A stretch of 64,000 bases of DNA, from positions 126,955,182-127,019,181 of the forward strand of contig CM043967.1 of NCBI GenBank assembly GCA_014529385.2, read 5' to 3'. Source of the DNA: Adiantum capillus-veneris. Lineage: Eukaryota > Streptophyta > Polypodiopsida > Polypodiales > Pteridaceae. Numbering within the stretch: the first letter of the stretch is position 1; every line of letters starts with the position of its first letter. Positions 37,087 to 48,348 of this stretch are shown one piece after another. Made by a program: the position numbers and the translations under genes. Under the pieces are notes generated by a model. That model made no database searches, was not told the DNA's origin, and saw only the letters and a program-made list of their open reading frames with translations.

Positions 37087-37508
37087 TGTAGATAGATAAT
37101 CGCTTAAAAATCTATGGTAAAGTGTAAGAACTTTTTGTTCGCACTTTACATAGATACGATAATTATCAAGTATTTTAAGTGATTATCGTTTTGACATTTC
37201 AAAATGCCACTTAAAGCTCTTGTAGGTATAACAATTCATAATGATAATCATTTTAATACTTGATTTAATTGTAATTATTGATTATCATGATGTGTTAAAG
37301 CTACAAGCTTGCACTTTAGATAAACCGATGCAATTTATATGTAATCCAATGGTATTGTTTTTTATTATTTTATTTTTGTTCAATCATTGTTTTTAATTAT
37401 TTTAATTTTGTTCAATCATTGTTAGTTAAATTAATTTAATTTTTAAATTGATTTTGATTATAAAAATGATCATTGACTTTGTTTTCACTAGCAAATTACT
37501 TTTGTGCA

Positions 37509-39623
37509 TCATGGTGAAAGGACAAGAGTGGAGTTATGTGCATGAGTTGAAAGCTGGGAGAAATACATCTCTCGACTTAAATGTAAATCTTGTGGCCACC
37601 AGTTCAGTGGTAATGCAACCAGAATTAAAGAGCATTTATTTAAAGTTCCTGGAAATGTTGAAAAGTGCGGGGCACCACCAAGCCCCCACCAAGAGATATT
37701 CATGAAAAATTTCCCATGTATTCTCGCAAAGTAAAGTTGATTCTTGCAGCTAAACATAAAGGTGATGTTTCTAAAGATATTCATGCAAATATTGAACCAT
37801 CTGTATGCAATGAGGCAATAGAAGAGGTGTGTACCACTCAAGTAAATGATCAGAGTTCTCAATTGAACCCTCTTCATGGACATGCTTCTACATCAGGAGG
37901 AGTTCCTAGCACAAGCAAATCCGGCACAGCGTCATCCAATGGACAGACAATGCCTGAAGCATTAGGTAAACAATGGTTGCTTGAGTTGCATTTAAAATGG
38001 ACACAAGAATTTGTTGCGTGTGGCATATCGTTCAATGCTATGTGCAATCCAATATTTCAAGATTCTTTGATGAGTACATCCAAAAAACGATTTGTGCTTC
38101 CTGACTATAACAAGATACGAACTAAATATCTTGATAAAGTCAAAGACAGTACTGAAGCCATTCTCAAACGCACATTGCTAGAGTTTGTTCCAGCATATGG
38201 ATGCACCATAGCATTGGATGAATGGACTAACTGTCAAAAAAAACCTTTAATCAATGTAATGCTTATTAACCCTAGAGGGGCTATGTTCGTGGAAGCAATT
38301 GATAGCTCATTGAAAGAGAAGACTATCACCTACCTAGCAGGGGTGTATGAGCGTGCAATTGCAAAGGCAGGTGGACCAAAGAATGTGACTTCTATTGTCA
38401 CAGATAATGCGGCCAACTACAAAGGATCAGGAAGAGCTATTCAAGTCAAGTATCCGAAGATTTCTTGGGTACCATGTGCAGCTCACACTTTAAATTTGCT
38501 TTTAAAAGATATTGGTAAAATGGCATGTGTGAAGTAAACTTTGTTGGATGCAAATCATGTGGTGAAATTCATTAGAGAGCATCAATTTTGGTATGCTCTT
38601 TTTCGAACCAAGTCACCAAATAAAGCTTTGCAAATATTTTGCGCAACAAGGTTTGCTACAGCATACTATGTTCTTGCCGCTTTGCAAGAGTTGAAGCCTA
38701 CATTGATCAAAACCTTGGCAGACAGAAGATGGGATGGATGGCTCAGCAAGTATCCAAGTTATCAGGAAGCAGCTGGTCGATGTGTGCAAATAGTAAACTC
38801 ACCAGTATTTTGGCATAATGTAGAAAGAATAGTAACTGTGTCAAAGCCATTTGTAGATCTATTGAGAGCAGTTGACATAGATTCTTTTATTTTTGGTCGG
38901 GTCTACTGGTATATGTCAGAGGCTATACGCAAGCTAAGCGAAAATGTCAATTTGGTGCAAAGGATAAAGCTACCATGATTACAATTGTTAACAAGCGTTG
39001 GGTGCAGTTGCATACGCCATTGCATGGTGCGGCTTTTGTATTGGATCCTAAGTTTCAAATGCATCAGCAATCTGCCAACAAAGAAGTTATGTCAGACTTC
39101 AAAACAGTGTGCTCCCAACTCTTAGGGCACGAAGATGGAAAAGTAGCTTTTCATCAGTGAGTAGATTATGCCAACAGAACTGGTATGTTTCAGGATCCGT
39201 GGAATATAGATGCCATTGGCAAAACAAGTGCACCTTTATGGTGGAAGGAGAAACGGTGGAGAGAAAGTGGAGATGCAACACATTGCAATTAGAGTTTTAT
39301 CAGTAGCTGCATCAAGTGGAAGTTGTGAGAGAAACTGGTCAGCATTCGACTTTGTGCACACTAAAAAGCGAAACAGACTTCATACTAAACGTGTTGTTGA
39401 TTTGGTGTATGTTTTTTGCAATATGAGACTTATTCAGAAGCCTCAAAACATTGCAACTAGAGCCGCTCAAAAGCAATATGGAGTCTTCCAAACGCATGAA
39501 GCTATTTCTACAGAATTTGATGATGATGATGATGATATGGAATGGGTGATAGTTTCAGAATGCTCAGATATGGACGAAGTAGATGATATGGTTGCAGTTT
39601 TTGAAGATGGAGATGATTTGTGA
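37509..39623 (+). pseudogene. hAT transposase (BED / DUF659 / dimerisation domain)
   Basis: Begins with ATGGTGAAAGGACAAGAGTGG. A BED-type zinc finger follows across one frameshift: CKSCGHQFSGNATRIKEH near 37593-37646. The long frame 37665-38537 carries a low-complexity linker, then the DUF659 catalytic region with ALDEWTNCQKKPLINVML (first Asp), VTDNAANYKGSG (second Asp) and VPCAAHTLNLLLKDIGK. A stop at 38535-38537 interrupts, and the frame continues 38541-38978. A damaged stretch (38975-39210) leads into the hAT C-terminal dimerisation domain, with RVLSVAASSGSCERNWS and NRLHTKRVVDLVYV, and an acidic C-terminus ending at 39623. One stop and two or three frameshifts make it non-functional as read, though introns could explain part of this. 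Confidence 0.95.
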
Positions 39624-39689
39624 GAGTACCATTGTACTCAACAAGTTTTTGTATATGATGAAAGAAAGTGTTATCTCGTTGTCGTTCAC

Positions 39690-39724
39690 ATCAAAACCTC
39701 TCTCTCTCTTTCTCTCTCTCTCTT
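39690..39724. repeat. CT-rich microsatellite
   Basis: A short (CT)n-like tract between the transposase and the convergent minus-strand gene. Confidence 0.7.
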
Positions 39725-39919
39725 AGACACACATATTCACTCACAGTCAAATATATACACAATTAAGAGATGTGGTCTCTTCAGTTGAAAATAATAAACT
39801 GCCGATAATATCTTGTCGAATAAAAATTACATAAAGTCAATGTAGGTTTGAAATTACAACAAGGTTCTGGGAAATCACTCAATCGAAAAGAGTTTGATAT
39901 AATTTTGAGATTACAAAAA

Positions 39920-40694
39920 GCTTCTGAGTGACTTATGGGTTTGATAGATTTGCTATAAGTTCGTCTACGGTAAAATCTGTAATTCGTAGCTCAGGGGATA
40001 GTTCAGCAACATCTTTATGTGAAGTGGTAGTATCATCTGGCAAAGGTCCATACAATGATTCATATCATCGAAGCTTTGCTTGTGTATCACTTAACTCTAT
40101 TTCAAGCTCAAGAATCCGGCCACGAAGCATGTCCGGTGTTTCTCCTTGGCTGGCAAGGTCTTGACCTTGGCTGGCTAATTTAGTCAGTGTTTCTGACTCT
40201 TCAAGAAGGAGGAAAATAGGACGCTTGCGAGGAGGCATTGGATTATTTGCATTGTGTGTTGCCACCTTTTCTGCAATGCGTCCACGTCCAACTCCAGCGG
40301 TACCTGGATGATCTGACCAATCCACTCTCTTCAACAAAACATATCGAACATAGCATTGCTGGATAAATTAAATTGCTACTTGGTTGTTGTTTGGTAGGCA
40401 TCTCTCTTGTCGTATAAACCTTTGTAGCAATACAGGTGTCAGTCCTTTATGTTGCAAATCAGAGAGCTTTAATGGAGCTGTATCTTTTGCATTGCCACTT
40501 ATTGGAAATAATTGATGGCGTACAAAGTGATTAGGGCAAAGCTTTTTGCACTCTTTAAGGGTTAATTGTTCGCCCTGCAGCTCAGATTCATCTTCTTCAA
40601 TGTTGGCAATAGTAGAAAGATGTGCTTGTCCACATCTAACTTGTTCTTCTTTAAAAATTGCCTGAGCTTCAGTGTGGTTGAGTTCTTCTTCCAT
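39920..40694 (-). pseudogene. C-terminal exon(s) of the hAT cargo gene or a second small gene
   Basis: The minus-strand frame from ATG 40694 reads MEEELNHTEAQAIFKEEQ and continues, in one phase through stops near 40365 and 40062, to about 39920. It is glutamate/leucine-rich with heptad-like spacing in RGRILELEIELSDTQAKL (coiled-coil likely) and a basic PPRKRP patch near 40225. It is in the same phase as the kinase frame upstream (40905-41684), so it may be a 3' exon of that gene. I recognise no family. Confidence 0.5.
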
Positions 40695-40861
40695 ATCTCC
40701 ATATCAGGTGAACATTTCATTACTTTAAATACCCATTCAATTAATTTGACAGTATATCGAATGACAAACATAGTATTTTTGCTCAATTAAACATACAATT
40801 AAATCTGACACAAAAAGTAAAACAATGATGAAATCATGAGATTGCGTTTTCATTAATCATC

Positions 40862-41760
40862 AACTGGTCGTAAGCCAGATGTCATTAACATGTTGTAACC
40901 CACTCTATGGGCACCATTTAAACATAAGGATATCAAAAGCATAAGGCTGGGTTTTGGGGTGAATGTGCTTGCCGCTTTCAAGATGGGCAAGTACATTACT
41001 CAAAAAATGTCTCTTGCTTTGTTCTTGGGGCTCTGGTAAGCACTTCAAAATACATTTACATGTATGACACATGGAATAAATATCCATAGCTTTGGTCCAG
41101 GAGGGAGGATTACTAGATATATATTTGGGGGCTACCCATGGATAATCTCTCTCATATTGTTTTCTAGTTTCTATCTGCATATCGCGTAGAGGAGGAAAAC
41201 CGGATGTCGTATTTGTTTTGGTGCATGAACCCCAATCCACAATGCCAGCGTAAACACCTTTTTTGCCAAAATGCAGCATCATATTGCTAGAGTGTAGATC
41301 ATTGTCGAGGTAGTTATGCGTGTGTATATACTTCAGAGTTTGGAGGAGAGCATTGATGATCTACAAAATACTCTCCTGGAATAGCTCTATTGTTCCTACA
41401 GTGAGTACGTAATCGCGAATGACAGGCTGGTTGCCGTCTGCAATGCATTCTTTTATCCATTGCTCCACATGGCCGCCATTCCAAAATCGTGAAATGAGCA
41501 TAGGTCGCTCTACGTGGTGCACCATGGCAAGAGGGTAGATAATACCACGATGTGAAATATCCAAAATTGTTGCTTCGTCTTTGACCTGTTGCTCCATGGT
41601 GGACCCATGTAAGTGTACTTTGAACACTTTTGCAGCATACACTTGATCTTTGAAAGCGGGATGTGTGACACCCACACGCTTCACATGTGCCCATCTTCCC
41701 TCTCCCAGCTGTGGAGCTTGGATATTGAAGACGGTTGTGTCGTGTAAAAGGTGTAAAATA
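40862..41760 (-). pseudogene. Protein-kinase-like domain inside the hAT element
   Basis: Minus-strand reading, N to C. The glycine loop is LGEGRWAHV (about 41707-41681) and the VAIK-type lysine block is VYAAKVFK (about 41642-41619). A hinge-like ISRFWNGGHVEQWI follows. After a stop at about 41358, the catalytic loop region is YIHTHNYLDNDLHSSNMM (about 41330-41280), with NDLHSSN giving the Asp and Asn of the HRDxxxxN motif. DWG replaces DFG in AGIVDWGSC (about 41235), and a later block has PWVAPKY in the position of the APE motif. The C-lobe ends near 40862. The His-Arg of HRD and the Phe of DFG are substituted, so it is a divergent kinase or kinase-like phosphotransferase. It runs convergent to the transposase. 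Confidence 0.8.
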
Positions 41761-41779
41761 GGTGGTAGCTGAGAGAGGT

Positions 41780-42262
41780 CTAATGAGCAATGGATGATGC
41801 TGCAAGATCTGTTCTAAGAAGGATTTCTGGTTCAACAGCAGCTTCGGAAGAGCTGGCTTCGACTCTTGCATGCTTTGCTGCTCTTTCTAACTTTTCCTTG
41901 CTCTTGAACTCTGTATAAAGCTGTTGCACAAGATGTATGCGCTCAGCTATGTTTGGCAAGGAAGTAATTGCAGGATTTTTCAGTTCTTGAAAGGTTTTCA
42001 TGATCTGCCCAATGGTTTGTTTGACCATGTTCACTAAAGCACCTGATGTCAGGAGGGCTATGTCAAAAATAGATGGTGCAAACTCTGCCTAGAGCTGCTC
42101 AAACACAGACTTGGTCAGAGTCTCTGTAAGCTGATAAAAATACTCCGGAGTGACAGGGTTTAAACAACACCTAATCTCTCCCTCTGACATGTAATGAAAG
42201 TGTCTCACAATCACTTCGGAGACAAACTTTCGTTGATGTTTCGCTAGCTTCGTGTCTGCCAT
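41780..42262 (-). pseudogene. N-terminal region of the kinase-like gene
   Basis: The ATG at 42262 starts MADTKLAKHQRKFVSEVI. The frame has one TAG (near 42090) and runs to a stop at 41780. It is helical and charged, with KSKEKLERAAKHARVEASS near the end, suggesting a regulatory N-terminus. A frameshift near 41800 then leads into the phase of the kinase glycine loop. No close family is recognised. Its position immediately ahead of the kinase domain on the same strand supports one gene. Confidence 0.6.
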
Positions 42263-42455
42263 ATCTGTATGACGAAATTATAAATTAAGAATCTTACGAA
42301 AAGATTGTACACCATAGTTATTATATAATGAGTGTTAACCCTATATATATTAAATGATGATACAAAATTATTAAAAAAATATTAAATTATTGCAAATTAA
42401 AGAGAAAATCTTATGATTACAAACCACATTGTGCGAATCGACCATGAAAATTAAA

Positions 42456-42456
42456 T

Positions 42457-42501
<45 letters not shown>
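42456..42501. repeat. (GA)n microsatellite
   Basis: About 46 bp of uninterrupted GA repeats upstream of the minus-strand kinase-like gene. Confidence 0.95.
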
Positions 42502-42506
<5 letters not shown>

Positions 42507-42699
42507 GGCCAGGAGTGTGAGATGCTCTCAGCACAAGAACTAGACCCTGCTATGTGCATAAGTGTGAGATGATGAAAGAAATCACATCTAAAGGATTGGA
42601 AAATCGTACATGTGAACAGCCCAGCTAGTGTGAGATATTCTCAGCACAAGTCCTGGATGCTGTTGTAAAATAGATTGATAGTTTTTATCAATCTAATCC

Positions 42700-43290
42700 C
42701 TGATAAAGTGTGTGGAACTCACAACACAACTATCAGCAGATAAATTAACAATTGCAAATGTAAGTTACCTATCGTATGTGTTTACGTCCAAAACAACACC
42801 ACGTCATTTAATGATGAAAAATGATGTTCCTTTGGAATATAAAACACACGAGTAACCAGTATGTCACATTAAGAGGAAGAGGGCATGAAAATATGCATCT
42901 CTTCACTCTTAATATAACAAGTGGTAACGCTTGTGTTTCTATGTAACACATATGATAGAAAAACTTAATCAAATATTGTCAATTTTATAAGCTATTTCTA
43001 ATGGAGTGTGTGGAACGCACAACACAACCATCAGCAAACAGCTCAACAATCTCAAATGTAAATCAATTGTTGTATATATCTACATTCAGAGTAACACCAA
43101 GTCATCTTCTGATGAACAATGATGTTACTACAGAAATAGAAGCACAAAAATAACGAAAGTCGCATTAAGATGAAGAGGGCATAAAGTATGCATCTCTGCA
43201 CTCTTAAAATGACGAACGTTAATCTTTGTGCTTCTATGTAGAATTATCAACCATGACTTAATTTAAGATTGTAAATTTTATAGGCCACTC
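42700..43290. repeat. Diverged 300-bp tandem duplication
   Basis: About 42700-42999 and 43000-43290 repeat the order AGTGTGTGGAAC-CACAACACAAC..., a TGATGTT block, an AAGA-GAAGAGGGCAT block and TCTATGTA-. Roughly three quarters of bases match by eye. A non-coding part of the hAT element. Confidence 0.75.
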
Positions 43291-43575
43291 TGAAGTGAGA
43301 GGTGTAGCATCATGCCTACTACACTCCATGAGTCGACCTCTAATCCTAACTCATCTCTATGGTGAGAGGTATACTACTACACCATACGAGTGAGAAACTA
43401 AATTTATCCTAAGCCTTCCCTGGAGAGAGTCATATGACTACATACCATAGTAAAGGAGACTATATTCTACACACTTCTGGAGTGAGCCATATGGCTACAC
43501 ACCACGAAGTGGCCTACGACCTGCAAGCCAACTTTGTGGTGAGTGTCAAAACTACTCCACCACACAAGTCTGGCA
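43290..43575. repeat. Right subterminal repeat array of hAT element
   Basis: Five or so degenerate units combine GTGAGAG/GGAGTGAG with CTACACACC/ACTACAC, for example near 43294, 43360, 43420, 43478 and 43540. They mirror the GTG-AGAG...CTCTCAC dyads of the left end. 43576-43785 shows nothing else. Confidence 0.5.
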
Positions 43576-43785
43576 CAACACAAAAAAAAAGTTAGTATTT
43601 ACTGAAAATTAAAAAATATACCTGAAAACCATTGTAAACCGAAGGGGCTATCGCTATCTGCTAATCTCTCAAAAGCTCCAAGCTCTGCTGACTCCCAGAA
43701 GCTCCAGAATGGTTTTGGATCAAATACGGCGACAGTTGTATATATATATAGACGTTTTTTATCGAGATATTTTTCCATCGAAAAC

Positions 43786-43801
43786 TTTTTCGATCGAAAA
43801 A
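43786..43801. repeat. Right copy of 16-bp palindrome
   Basis: TTTTTCGATCGAAAAA, identical to 36394-36409, ends 114 bases from the right end of the hAT element. A further TCTCGATCGAAAAC follows immediately. Confidence 0.6.
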
Positions 43802-43923
43802 TATCTCGATCGAAAACTGTTTTATACGGGTATTCGGGTATTATTCAAAAATACGATGTATAATGAATTTTTATACGTATAATTTTTGTTATACGGGCAT
43901 ATAAATGCAACGCAGCACACGAC

Positions 43924-45790
43924 AACCGCCCACCCAAAAATGTGACACTTGTGGAGGAGATCATCCCACCCAGTGGTGCAACCTTCAACAAAGGCCAAGA
44001 GTAAATGCACAGCGAATACTGAAGTGGTGTGCTACTGAGCAAAAATAGACAAACCATGAAACTCACGAATGTTTCTATAATCGGAACTATGCTAGAGAGA
44101 GAAAATATAGACCACATGGAGGACAACAATTTCCACCCCCTCCAAAGTACCAAGTAGGGCCAAATAACACAATCTTAGGGCAAAAAGAACCTCAACCTGT
44201 GTTGGGACATCGACCACCCTTACCCTAGGAAAATCGGGCCATGGTAAGGATTTTTCAACCCATAGAACCACCTTCTGATCAACAAACTATGGTCCAAGTA
44301 GTCTCATATCACAAAGATTCGGATAATACTTAGGAGAGGGGATTTGATGGGAATGCATATGCTCCAAAGGGACACAATCCATGGATTATTCCTAAAGAGG
44401 TGCCCAAGCCCTCATACATCATGTAGCCAACTAAAAACCATTACTTGGTTGATGAGAATATGCTTATGTTTATCGCAGATCAAGGCTATAAACCTAGGGG
44501 GTATCCTCCTAGAGAAGGATAACAGATGGAGGATCCACACGCTTCTCCACCACGTGCAGGACCATGCTATGAATGCGGTGGTGATCATTGAGCAACACTT
44601 TGTCCAAACAAAGGAGAACGGGTAAAATGTTTTGGATTTTGTGATGGATGTATGACCAATCATCTCATTCCACACTGTCCAAAAAACCCTAACAACAAAG
44701 GGAAAGCAACCATGAATAAAATGGGGATCGTACCAAGCTCAAGTGGATCAGAAACAGAACCGAGCATTTCAATAAATGCTATCACTCGAGCTCAAGCACA
44801 TGATGCAGCACGGAACATACCTGCCAGCCAAACAGAGATAGAAAATTTGTATGTCCGGACCCCTAGGAAATCTTGAAGGCAAAACGAGACAAGATGAAAG
44901 ACAAAAGAGAAAACAAAAAAATGGTATTGGAAACCAAATTACTAAAAACAGAGCAACAACTGCGAAGGGAAGGAGACCTTAAGGGAAACAATGAGATAAG
45001 AAACCATCAATGGAGAATCTATCTTAGTAGACAAGGTGTTCGAATCTTTGGACGCAATTTTAAAAGCTTACAAGGCCAAACCCTAATCAAATCCAGGAGG
45101 ATAGATGGTTAACGTACCCACATCCTGGCTTTGAGAAAGAGAGGCTCAAGATGTGCAAGGAACTCATCCAAGCTGTTCAAGTGCTTATGGAACCATCAGT
45201 TCCTACTGCTCCAAAAATTGAGGTATTAATCCGAGAAAAGATTCAAGAGTTAGAGGCCGGGAAATTGAAAAGAAAGACCGACCAGATTCTGTACACGAAA
45301 CACCGTTGGATACAAGGGTGGCAGTCAATACAACGGATGGAATGCATTCTCAAGCACCACTGCCAATTCCGAAAGTGGAAGAACAATGGCCTCAAGAGCT
45401 ATGGGAACAGATTAGAAATATAAAAAATGGAAGTGCTACATTTATGTCACCTCCCATCCCAGAGATTCACTTGGAGCATGAGCTCTACCCAAACTACATC
45501 AAATCACTATATGGCCATGTTGAAATAGCGATATCAGAGGACAGTAAACCTCATTCGTTGAAGACTTTACCTTTATTTATTGGAACCCATGAAACTCGAT
45601 CAAAGGTGAAGAAAGTACCATCTCAATGGAAAGCCAATCCTAAGATGATGGATACTAAAACTCTTCATGAGCTAATGTCATCCCCCATCCGGTATACATT
45701 GACTCTATTAGAGTTACTGCATATCGGATCGTATCTTTGGGATGAGGTCGGGAGAAATTTAGAAAAATAGGGCTGGTAATTCCTTCACCC
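43924..45790 (+). pseudogene. Gypsy-A gag, 3' part with zinc knuckles
   Basis: Directly after the second CACACGAC the gag frame resumes with a zinc knuckle, CDTCGGDHPTQWC. A second is near 44560 (CYECGGDH, then a stop, then ATLC) and a third Cys/His cluster, CFGFCDGCMTNHLIPHC, is at about 44630-44680. Between them lies a Pro/Gln-rich linker. The later part (44652-45770) is hydrophilic linker leading to the protease, including a readable frame at 45306-45770 with the run PPIPEIHLEHELYPNYIKSL. Several stops and frame changes are present. Three Cys/His clusters in one gag are more than most plant gypsy elements have. Confidence 0.85.
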
Positions 45791-45907
45791 GATGCTTCTC
45801 CAAACACACTAAAGACACAACCCTCGAAACAAACTAAACATGAGCCAGTACCAATAAACAAGGTAGGGGATTATTATGAAGGTGAAGAAGGAAATACTAC
45901 TCTGTCG

Positions 45908-46342
45908 GTGGAGTACAAAGAGGTTAAGTCGATAGCAATATTGGATAGTGGGGTTGGAATAGCCATAGCTACCAACGCAATGTGGAAAAAATGGGAAAAA
46001 CCAGCTCTCAGAAAAACGAGAATGAAACTTCAATTGGTAGATGGGTATCTGGAAAGACCCATAGGCATCTTGGAGCAGATTGTGGTAACCTCTTATGGAA
46101 TTGCATATGAACACACATTTGCTATTATGAATTTCAATGAGAGCAACAACTTCGATATCATATTGGGCAAACCATTCATGCGTCAGCTCAAAATGGTGCA
46201 AGATTGGGGCTACGACTATATCTATCTGAGGAACAAGGATGTCACTATAAAAATGAGTGTCTCAAATCATAGCTATAGAGATGTAGAACGATGTCGTGCA
46301 ACTTTGCTTACATTATGGGAAAAAGAGCAAAGGGAAGCATAA
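45908..46342 (+). pseudogene. Gypsy-A retropepsin (protease 1)
   Basis: An open frame of 144 codons. The active-site triad is ILDSGVGIAIA (about 45938-45970). A VDGYLERPIGILEQIVV strand block follows, then the second hydrophobic block FDIILGKPFMRQLKMVQDW (about 46152-46208). This is the normal order and spacing for a gypsy aspartic protease between gag and RT. 46343-46780 continues as a damaged protease-RT linker (a TCEKALRTCKETWVEEDMW segment near 46480). A second protease-like domain of a different subtype lies after the integrase at 53640-54130. Confidence 0.85.
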
Positions 46343-46784
46343 AAAATTTATTTGAATCTTACACATTTATTGAGCAGTGACCAGGGCCTTACAACAAGCA
46401 AGGAGATCCAGGAAGTGTATGTTATATAGTTATGAAGGCCTAAGCGTAGAGATTTTATGCTTGAAGAAGAGGTTTTTACATGTGAAAAGGCTCTGAGGAC
46501 ATGCAAGGAAACTTGGGTAGAGGAAGACATGTGGTCAGAGGTAAAAAACAAAGTGTGTGAGAAAATTCACACCTCTGCATGAGGAGCCGAAAATGTCTTA
46601 GTCTGTAATTTTTTTGTAAAACAGGCTTTTGGTAAAAATGGGTTAGAAGTAGAAAAAGGAAAACAGCGTTTTGAGCATTTTTGTGTCTCATGCACAAAGG
46701 CTAATTCTGCCCCGATTAGGAGATATTCAAGTTTTTGTTCTCTTCTGTATCAGGGGAGGAAGCCATAAGCTTTGAGCACTTTAA

Positions 46785-47348
46785 CTCTTTTTCCAATCTT
46801 CCATAGCCCACTCTATCACAAAAGTTGTCTTATGCTGATCTTCCGCTTTAATCGTCAATTGGTTGTAGTCTAAGAACCCATCCAAGAAACTATAGGCCTC
46901 CTTCCTTGCTACCTCTCAATAACATGATCTATTATTGGTAGTGGATAGTTATCCCTGATGGTGGCTACGTTTACTTGTTTGAGGTTTACACAGACACGTA
47001 GTTTGCCATTCTTTTTGGGTACCACCACAATAGGGGACACCCAATCCGTGTGTTCAATCTCGTAGATAAACTCAACGTCCTGCAGTTTGTCTATCTCCTC
47101 CTTAATTCTCTTGGGAAAAGTTTCATTGTACATGTAAGGACGTTGTCTACGTGGTCTGGCATTACTCTTAAGGGTATCGTATGTTGACAAATCTCAGGAT
47201 CTATCCCCTTTAGATCTTTGTATGACCATGCAAAGACATCTTTGTATCGTCTGAGCGTATCGACTAGAAGTTGCTCTTCCTCGTCAGTAAGGTCCGTGGT
47301 GATGTATGCCAGTTTAGCTCCTCGCCTGGTTCTGCTAAGTTGACACAT
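46785..47348 (-). pseudogene. Gypsy RT N-terminal part, inverted
   Basis: Minus strand: LVDTLRRYKDVFAWSYKDLKGIDP (about 47280-47200), then RQRPYMYNETFPKRIKEEIDKL, WVSPIVVVPKKNGKLRVCV and NYPLPIIDHVIER (46909). In a shifted phase come AYSFLDGFLDYNQL and a TTFVIEW block near 46815. This is the first half of a gypsy RT and it stops exactly where the plus-strand RT at 50963 begins. Its orientation is opposite to the rest of Gypsy-A. Confidence 0.9.
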
Positions 47349-48345
47349 TTGGCTATTTTCCGGCCCATCATATGAAGTCCCTGGTTCTTTGGGGTCTTGT
47401 TTGGGTTTCTATACCACAATTTTCCAATATTGGATGGTATACTTCTTATAGTCGGAAGGTGCATTGAATTTATCATCGTTCGATTCCTCGTCAGTTTCCA
47501 TATCTATTGTCCAAACTTCCTTCAAGGCTCGTTGCAGTTCATTGTATTTGATTTTGCACTCCATTTTGGACAACTTCATCGATTTCTTGGAATTGCTCTC
47601 TTTTTTTGGTTTTTGTTTGTTCTTTTTTCTTTTAATTTTGTTTTGGCTGAGTTAGGTTTCATGTATCTCTTTGATATCCCATCTTTGAGGTAGTTTGTTG
47701 CTTCGACTAAATTTAAGTATTGTGTTTTGTCAGTTAACAGAGGTACTGATTCTTTGTTGTGCTTATTTCGGTTGTTTCTACGTTTATCTTGATATCTACA
47801 TTGTCTCTGAGGATTTTAGTTTGGAAAATCATAGTAGGTCACCTGTTGATCCTTTCGTTTGATGCTCTAACTTTAGCTACTAGACAAATCATCCTCTGTA
47901 TTATCCTCTAGCATCTTATCAATTGAGTCTTAGAAATCTTCTTCATTCGTTTTGCCAAGGTCTCTTACATATATTTCATCCACTATGCGTTGGCACTCGG
48001 CAACCCCGTCTTTGTCAGGGACTTCCCACTCTGACTTCGTAGGTAGACTGACACCCATCATCTAGAATGGAATGATATCATATCCTTCCTCATCACAGAA
48101 TTTGGTGAGGGTCACCTCATTAACACAAAAATCAAGAGTGGCTAGTATTTTTTTCCATCCAAAAGGTTCAAACATCTCTTCTAGAAAAGGCTCTGGTATA
48201 TATGTCTCATCTTGTGCAGTCCTATCAAGAATGCAATTTTCCCTTTTTGGACTTCCCCATTCTGAAGCTTCTCCTGGCCACTGGTGATCTTTGTTCTGTA
48301 GCCAAGCCGGTGTTTCCCCTTCCTGGTCAGTTGTGGAGTTCAAGT
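47349..48345 (-). pseudogene. Gypsy protease-RT linker, inverted
   Basis: The minus-strand frames at 48062-48343 (a PFLEEMFEPFGWKKILATL block), about 47880-48050 and 47264-47476 read as the hydrophilic linker between protease and RT in the same polyprotein as 46785-47348. Several stops. No catalytic motif. Assignment is by continuity with the RT fragment. Confidence 0.55.
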
Positions 48346-48348
48346 CTT

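Larger units (their letters stand above)
36261..43915 (+). mobile_element. hAT transposon with cargo kinase-like gene
   Basis: A 7655-bp element flanked by perfect 8-bp duplications CACACGAC (36253-36260 and 43916-43923). The Gypsy-A gag frame continues in phase if the element and one octamer are disregarded. Terminal inverted repeats are short and imperfect: GTAAGTTGCATT at the left, and the right end reads CTGCGTTGCATT when inverted. Contents: a hAT transposase on the plus strand (37509-39623) and a kinase-like gene on the minus strand (about 39930-42262). Subterminal zones at both ends are rich in dyad repeats and share a 16-bp palindrome. The transposase and kinase show similar amounts of damage, so they have probably decayed together since insertion. 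Confidence 0.93.

Noticed and set aside
40862-42262. The kinase-like gene as an ordinary host gene neighbouring the transposon
   Set aside because: It lies between the two CACACGAC duplications and between subterminal arrays, so it is inside the element as inserted.
36690-43575. CRISPR-like regular repeats in the hAT element
   Set aside because: Units vary in sequence and spacing, lie in a eukaryotic transposon and have no cas genes. They fit subterminal transposon repeats.
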